A stretch of 26,002 bases of DNA, taken from assembly GCA_964523735.1 (NCBI GenBank), contig CAZFYZ010000047.1, positions 1 to 26,002 on the forward strand. Direction: 5' to 3'. Below the pieces are notes generated by a model. It was given only the letters and a program-made list of their open reading frames with translations, ran no database searches and was not told the origin of the DNA. The DNA is from CAZFYZ01 sp964523735 (GTDB lineage: Bacteria > Armatimonadota > UBA5829). Below are positions 22,724-26,002 of the stretch, piece after piece. How positions within the stretch are numbered: position 1 is the first letter of the stretch; each line of letters begins with the position of its first letter. The position numbers were made by a program, and so were the translations under genes.

Positions 22724-23511
22724 CGATATCTCTCCACGAACGTCCGCTTCAGCCGCTCGAACTCTGCGATATGAGCTGTCAGCTTGTCCTTGTCGCACGC
22801 CGAGCAGATACTGGCTCCCTGCTTCCTGCCGGCGAGGATTGTGTAGGCGGTTCCGCCGCATCTCTTGCAGACGGAGTACTGGTGACCAGGCTTCGACCAG
22901 TAGGGTTTGTGGAAGAGGCCCTTTGTCCTCGGTAGTGCTACTGAAAGCCGGGCATAATCCTCCAGTGAGTATTCGTTCCCGATCTGGACTTCTTTGAGGT
23001 TCCTCAGGGCTGTCAGCGGCTCCAGTCCTCCCTCGCGCGGTCTGACGGCGAATAGCTCCAAATACTCCAGGTGTTTCAGATCGGCGAGTGGACTGAAGCT
23101 CTCGCAGTAGATCGCTCCGCAGTTGGCAGGGATGCTCATTGTTGCGGCAAGCGAGAGCACATGAAGTTGTGTGAGCCGGCCTACAGGCTCCACTGAGAAG
23201 TCTTTCTTGCTGATCGTGAGCGCCAGCACGCGCAGGTTTGGCAGATCATCAAGAAACATGAGGTCGTGGATGGAGCGGAGCCAGGCAATCTCAAGATTCT
23301 CAAGTCGGTGCAGAGAGCGCACAACGTCAAGTTGCCGCTGGTTCGTCTGCGCCACCCACAGATGCCTGAGCTTCGGAAAGTCCAGTAGAGGCGTGTAGTC
23401 CTTGATGCTGCCGAACACAGCCAGCCTGTCCGCACTACGGTCGATGTTATCCCAGTCGTGCACACAGAACTTGTCAGGCACGTTCCGAAGCTCGGCCTGT
23501 TTTAGGAACAC
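22720..23511 (-). CDS. Leucine-rich-repeat-like protein with C-terminal zinc ribbon
   Basis: The 263-residue protein reads as a run of irregular leucine-rich repeats (about residues 40-190; phrases such as FPKLRHLWVAQT, LHRLENLEIAWL, LPNLRVLALTI, LKHLEYLELFAV, LRNLKEVQIG). It ends in a four-cysteine zinc ribbon (Cys215, Cys218, Cys236, Cys239) and a charged helix. No signal peptide is seen, so it is probably cytoplasmic. The open frame extends to 23700 over the end of glyA, but GTG 23511, with gggag about seven bases upstream and 20 bases after the glyA stop, is the likely start. It is coupled to the nucleotidyltransferase gene. Probably a protein-binding module; the partner is unknown. Confidence 0.72.
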   Translation of the reverse strand: MFLKQAELRNVPDKFCVHDWDNIDRSADRLAVFGSIKDYTPLLDFPKLRHLWVAQTNQRQLDVVRSLHRLENLEIAWLRSIHDLMFLDDLPNLRVLALTISKKDFSVEPVGRLTQLHVLSLAATMSIPANCGAIYCESFSPLADLKHLEYLELFAVRPREGGLEPLTALRNLKEVQIGNEYSLEDYARLSVALPRTKGLFHKPYWSKPGHQYSVCKRCGGTAYTILAGRKQGASICSACDKDKLTAHIAEFERLKRTFVERYR

Positions 23512-23531
23512 GAGAGCACTCCCTCCCGGGA

Positions 23532-24806
23532 CTACATCGCGTAAACCGGAAACGCGCCGGTCAGCTCGAGGACCTCTTTGGCAATCTTCGCTCGCTCGGC
23601 GGCGTCGGTGGGCGAGTCTGTGAGATGGGTGAGGCAGCGGACGATGAGATCGGCTATCCTGGCCATCTCGGGCTCCTTCATGCCGCGCGTGGTGACGCAT
23701 GGTGTTCCGATACGGACTCCACTGGTGATTGTGGCCTTCTGCTCGTCATAGGGGATCATGTTCTTGTTGACCACGATCCCGATCTCGTCGAGCGCCTCCT
23801 GCGCGGCCTTGCCTGTCGTGCCGAGCGGGGTGCAGTCGGCGAGCATCATGTGGTTGTCGGTTCCACCGCTCACAAGCCTGATCCCGCCCTTGGCGAGGCC
23901 CTCAGCCAGCGCCTTGGAGTTCTTCACGATCTGCTTCTGGTAGTCCTTGAATGAGGGCTGCATGGCTTCCTTGAGGCAGACGGCCTTCGCAGCGATCACG
24001 TGCTCGAGCGGGCCGCCCTGCAGGCCTGGGAAGACCGCGCGGTCGATGGCCTTGGCGAACGCTTCCTTGCAGAGGATCATCCCCGCGCGCGGACCCCTGA
24101 GGGTTTTGTGCGTCGTGAACGTAACGATGTCGCAGTGCGGCACGGGCGAAGGATGCTCGCCTCCCGCAACCAGCCCCGCGATGTGTGCGATGTCCGCCAT
24201 CAACGCCGCGCCGACCTTGTCCGCGATCTTCCGGAAGCGGGCGAAGTCGATGGTGCGCGGATAAGCCGTCGCGCCGGTGACTATGAGCTTGGGCTTGCAC
24301 TCCATCGCCAGTTTCTCGATCTCATCGTAATCGAACTGCTCTGTCTTGCGATCGACACCGTAGAAACAAGGCTGATAGAGCACACCGGAGAAATTGACAT
24401 TGCGGCCGTGGGTCAGATGCCCGCCCTGCGACAGGTCCATCGCCATGAACTTGTCGCCCGGCTCCATCACGGCATAGTATGCGGCCATGTTGGCGCCAGA
24501 ACCGCAGTGGGGCTGGACGTTGGCGTGGTCGGCGCCAAAGAGCTCCATCGCGCGCTGGATGGCGAGTTCTTCGACTTTGTCCACAAACTCGCAGCCGCCG
24601 TAGTAACGTTTACCGGGGTAACCCTCGGCGTATTTGTTGGTAAGGACCGAACCCTGAGCTTCCATGACTGCTTGGCTGGCGTAGTTCTCCGAGGCGATCA
24701 GCATCACTTTCTGATTCTGCCGTTTGACGTCGTCCGCGATGATCTGCGCGATCTGCGGGTCTACCTGAGATAGCGGGGCAGCGATGTCGCTCATAAGCTG
24801 GGACAT
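23532..24806 (-). CDS. glyA: Serine hydroxymethyltransferase
   Basis: PLP enzyme that converts serine and tetrahydrofolate to glycine and 5,10-methylene-THF, the main source of one-carbon units (also needed by the purine genes nearby). The 424-residue length is typical. Motifs: MLIASENYASQAVMEAQGS, NKYAEGYPGKRYYGG, VQPHCGSGANMAAYYA, and the PLP-lysine motif TFTTHKTLRGPRAG (Lys234). The ATG at 24806 has an aggag site eight bases upstream; the longer frame to 24953 would overlap rpiB and is rejected. It is 14 bases downstream of rpiB and 20 bases upstream of the LRR gene. Confidence 0.97.
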   Translation of the reverse strand: MSQLMSDIAAPLSQVDPQIAQIIADDVKRQNQKVMLIASENYASQAVMEAQGSVLTNKYAEGYPGKRYYGGCEFVDKVEELAIQRAMELFGADHANVQPHCGSGANMAAYYAVMEPGDKFMAMDLSQGGHLTHGRNVNFSGVLYQPCFYGVDRKTEQFDYDEIEKLAMECKPKLIVTGATAYPRTIDFARFRKIADKVGAALMADIAHIAGLVAGGEHPSPVPHCDIVTFTTHKTLRGPRAGMILCKEAFAKAIDRAVFPGLQGGPLEHVIAAKAVCLKEAMQPSFKDYQKQIVKNSKALAEGLAKGGIRLVSGGTDNHMMLADCTPLGTTGKAAQEALDEIGIVVNKNMIPYDEQKATITSGVRIGTPCVTTRGMKEPEMARIADLIVRCLTHLTDSPTDAAERAKIAKEVLELTGAFPVYAM

Positions 24807-24820
24807 TGGTCTTTCTCCTG

Positions 24821-25288
24821 TTAGCGATTGTCCATTGCGTTGATCTTTTCGACTCGGCGTTCGTGACGGGAGCCGGCTTCGAACTCCGTGCGAAGGAATG
24901 CCAGGGCGATCTCGAAGCCGAGGCCTGCCCCTACTACACGGCTGCCGACGCACAGGATGTTGGCGTTATTGTGCTGCCGCCCCATCTTCGCTGAGTAGGG
25001 CTCGGAGCATGCCACGGCTCGGATGCCGCGGGTCTTGTTGGCTACCATGCTCACGCCTATACCGGTCCCACAGACCAGGATGCCGTATTCGAACCGGCCC
25101 GATGCGACTGCGTCAGAGACTTCGCGCGCGATGTCGGGGTAGTCCACTGATTCGGTCGAGAACGTGCCGAAGTCCTGCGGATGATAGCCTGCTGACTCAA
25201 GAAGGTCTCGAAGCTCCTCTTTGAGCGGGTAGCCCGCGTGGTCGGAGCCGATAGCTAGTGTGATGTTGTTACCTGGGGTTGTTTCCAA
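24821..25288 (-). CDS. rpiB: Ribose-5-phosphate isomerase B
   Basis: Interconverts ribulose-5-phosphate and ribose-5-phosphate in the pentose phosphate pathway, supplying PRPP for nucleotides. The 155-residue product has the RpiB/LacA-LacB signatures: IGSDHAGYPLKEEL (Asp16, His17), the SVDYPD turn, the catalytic cysteine and anion loop of LVCGTGIGVSM (Cys73), and MGRQHNNANILCVGSRVVG. The start codon is TTG at 25288, with ggagg eight bases upstream. It heads a minus-strand operon continuing into glyA, and is divergent from the URO-D-family gene. The allose-6-phosphate isomerase variant cannot be excluded. Confidence 0.95.
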   Translation of the reverse strand: METTPGNNITLAIGSDHAGYPLKEELRDLLESAGYHPQDFGTFSTESVDYPDIAREVSDAVASGRFEYGILVCGTGIGVSMVANKTRGIRAVACSEPYSAKMGRQHNNANILCVGSRVVGAGLGFEIALAFLRTEFEAGSRHERRVEKINAMDNR

Positions 25289-25345
25289 TGCTCTTCCCTC
25301 CGCGGATATTATAGTCCGCGCCCGATGAAGCTGTAAAGGCGGGAA

Positions 25346-25374
25346 TTGACCTGAGCGCGGGGCTGTGGCACAAT
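25346..25374 (+). promoter_or_regulatory. Candidate promoter for the URO-D-family gene
   Basis: A ttgacc -35 box (25346-25351) and a cacaat -10 box (25369-25374) spaced by 17 bases. Transcription would begin near 25381, leaving a very short leader before the ATG at 25392. Confidence 0.4.
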
Positions 25375-25391
25375 GGCCCAGGTCAACGAAT

Positions 25392-26002
25392 ATGGATGCT
25401 TTGTACGCAGCATATATGGGTCTCGGGCCGAAGCCTGTGCCGCACGTCGAGCACTGGTCCTGCCCGGACGCCGAGACATATCTGGCTGGGATCGACTACT
25501 ACGATCATCCAAAGCTCTGCCGGGAGCGCCTGCGGGAGCTGTATCCGTGTCTAGGGTTGGGAGTGCCCGCTGAGGACACGCCGATCCCCCGCCCCGAGCC
25601 TGACAGGGGAGAAGAGGACAGGCACCGCATTCGCTGGGGCCAGGGCGATAGCTGGGTCTGGGACTGGGGCAAGAGCTTCGGCTCCGTTGAGGAGGCTCTG
25701 GAGTTCTCTCCCCTTGAGCAGGGCGACTTCACCAATATCCCCGTGGTGGAATCGCAGGACTACACAGACGAAGAAGCGCTGTACCAAAGATACCGGAGCT
25801 GGTACCCGGCCGAGTGGGGAGACAAGGCGCCCGAGGGATCAAAGGCAAGTGTTGGGTTCTACAACACTATGTTCATGTGGCCGCTGCTGACATTCGGCTG
25901 GGATGTGTTCCTGCAGATCTGCCTGGACGAGCGGTTCGAGCGCATAATGGACGAGTTTGCCGAGATCAAGGCGGATCTGGACCTCAACATCGTCGGCATG
26001 AA
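25392..26002 (+). CDS. URO-D (uroporphyrinogen decarboxylase)-family protein, 3' end beyond the window
   Basis: An open frame of 203 codons that runs off the right edge without a stop. It begins MDALYAAYMGLGPKPVPHVEHWSC. The opening (YMG..P.PVPHVEHW, GIDYYDHP, then Cys-Arg-Glu-Arg-Leu), followed by FYNTMFMWPLLTFGWDVFLQICLDERFERIMDEFAEI, resembles proteins annotated as URO-D family in uncultured anaerobes. Most of these are methyltransferase-like relatives and not HemE, so it should not be taken as the heme enzyme. The ATG at 25392 has only a weak agg site; Met9 is an alternative. A candidate promoter precedes it. Codon use is like that of its neighbours. It is divergent from rpiB. Confidence 0.6.
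   Translation, partial: MDALYAAYMGLGPKPVPHVEHWSCPDAETYLAGIDYYDHPKLCRERLRELYPCLGLGVPAEDTPIPRPEPDRGEEDRHRIRWGQGDSWVWDWGKSFGSVEEALEFSPLEQGDFTNIPVVESQDYTDEEALYQRYRSWYPAEWGDKAPEGSKASVGFYNTMFMWPLLTFGWDVFLQICLDERFERIMDEFAEIKADLDLNIVGM

Noticed and set aside
22724..22861. Longer N-terminus for the nucleotidyltransferase gene
   Set aside because: The upstream part is the overlapping LRR/zinc-ribbon gene read in another frame; the ATG at 22723 has its own ribosome site and gives an ATGA overlap.
25373..25573. Plus-strand frame starting at ATG 25373
   Set aside because: The competing frame from 25392 stays open to the end of the window and has URO-D-family phrasing, whereas this one stops after 66 codons without any motif.

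Overview
The window is GC-rich bacterial chromosome with dense, mostly minus-strand housekeeping genes, long shadow frames opposite them, and many short palindromic or oligomeric repeats between genes. The gene content (siroheme-dependent heme route with ahbC and ahbD, a URO-D-family protein of the type common in uncultured anaerobes, a cupin-regulated acyl-CoA ligase, undecaprenyl-linked glycan genes) suggests an uncultured bacterium of the Armatimonadota/Chloroflexota kind. There is no rRNA or other strong phylogenetic marker, so that placement is a guess. No phage, plasmid, insertion sequence or CRISPR array was seen.

Layout. 1-3320 is the most accessory part: a small hypothetical gene, about 500 bases of simple repeats and hairpins, a two-gene unit of a degenerate class III nucleotidyl-cyclase domain fused to two cold-shock domains plus a small two-helix membrane protein, and about 900 bases without a convincing gene that end in a perfect 25-base inverted repeat. 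3321-7082 is mfd, which carries two in-frame repeat insertions, one containing a perfect 22-base-arm palindrome. 7255-9521 (plus strand) is an XRE-cupin regulator followed by an AMP-forming acyl-CoA synthetase. A hairpin separates it from the convergent ahbD-ahbC pair (9560-11868, minus strand). Then come tRNA-Pro(UGG), a YegS-type lipid kinase, purN, purM and an SPFH protein.

16371-20788 holds an AI-2E family permease and uppP, then a UDP-GlcNAc 2-epimerase downstream of a WecA/TagO-type polyprenyl-phosphate sugar-1-phosphate transferase. Together these look like part of an envelope-glycan route: the transferase starts the lipid-linked glycan, the epimerase makes UDP-ManNAc, and UppP recycles the lipid carrier. 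20980-21828 is a membrane-anchored phosphodiester-glycosidase-like protein. 21932-25288 appears to be one minus-strand operon, rpiB-glyA-LRR/zinc-ribbon protein-nucleotidyltransferase. A divergent URO-D-family gene (25392 onward) runs off the end of the window.

Most noteworthy: (i) repeat elements translated inside Mfd; (ii) the cyclase-like/cold-shock fusion with its overlapping membrane partner, which recalls cyclase-effector signalling pairs but seems to lack a catalytic metal ligand; (iii) two repeat families at gene boundaries, one lying 14-23 bases upstream of three start codons; (iv) a palindromic element that supplies the stop codon of the epimerase; (v) altered active-site motifs in the WecA-like enzyme. 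All functional calls rest on motif recognition by eye, with no database search.
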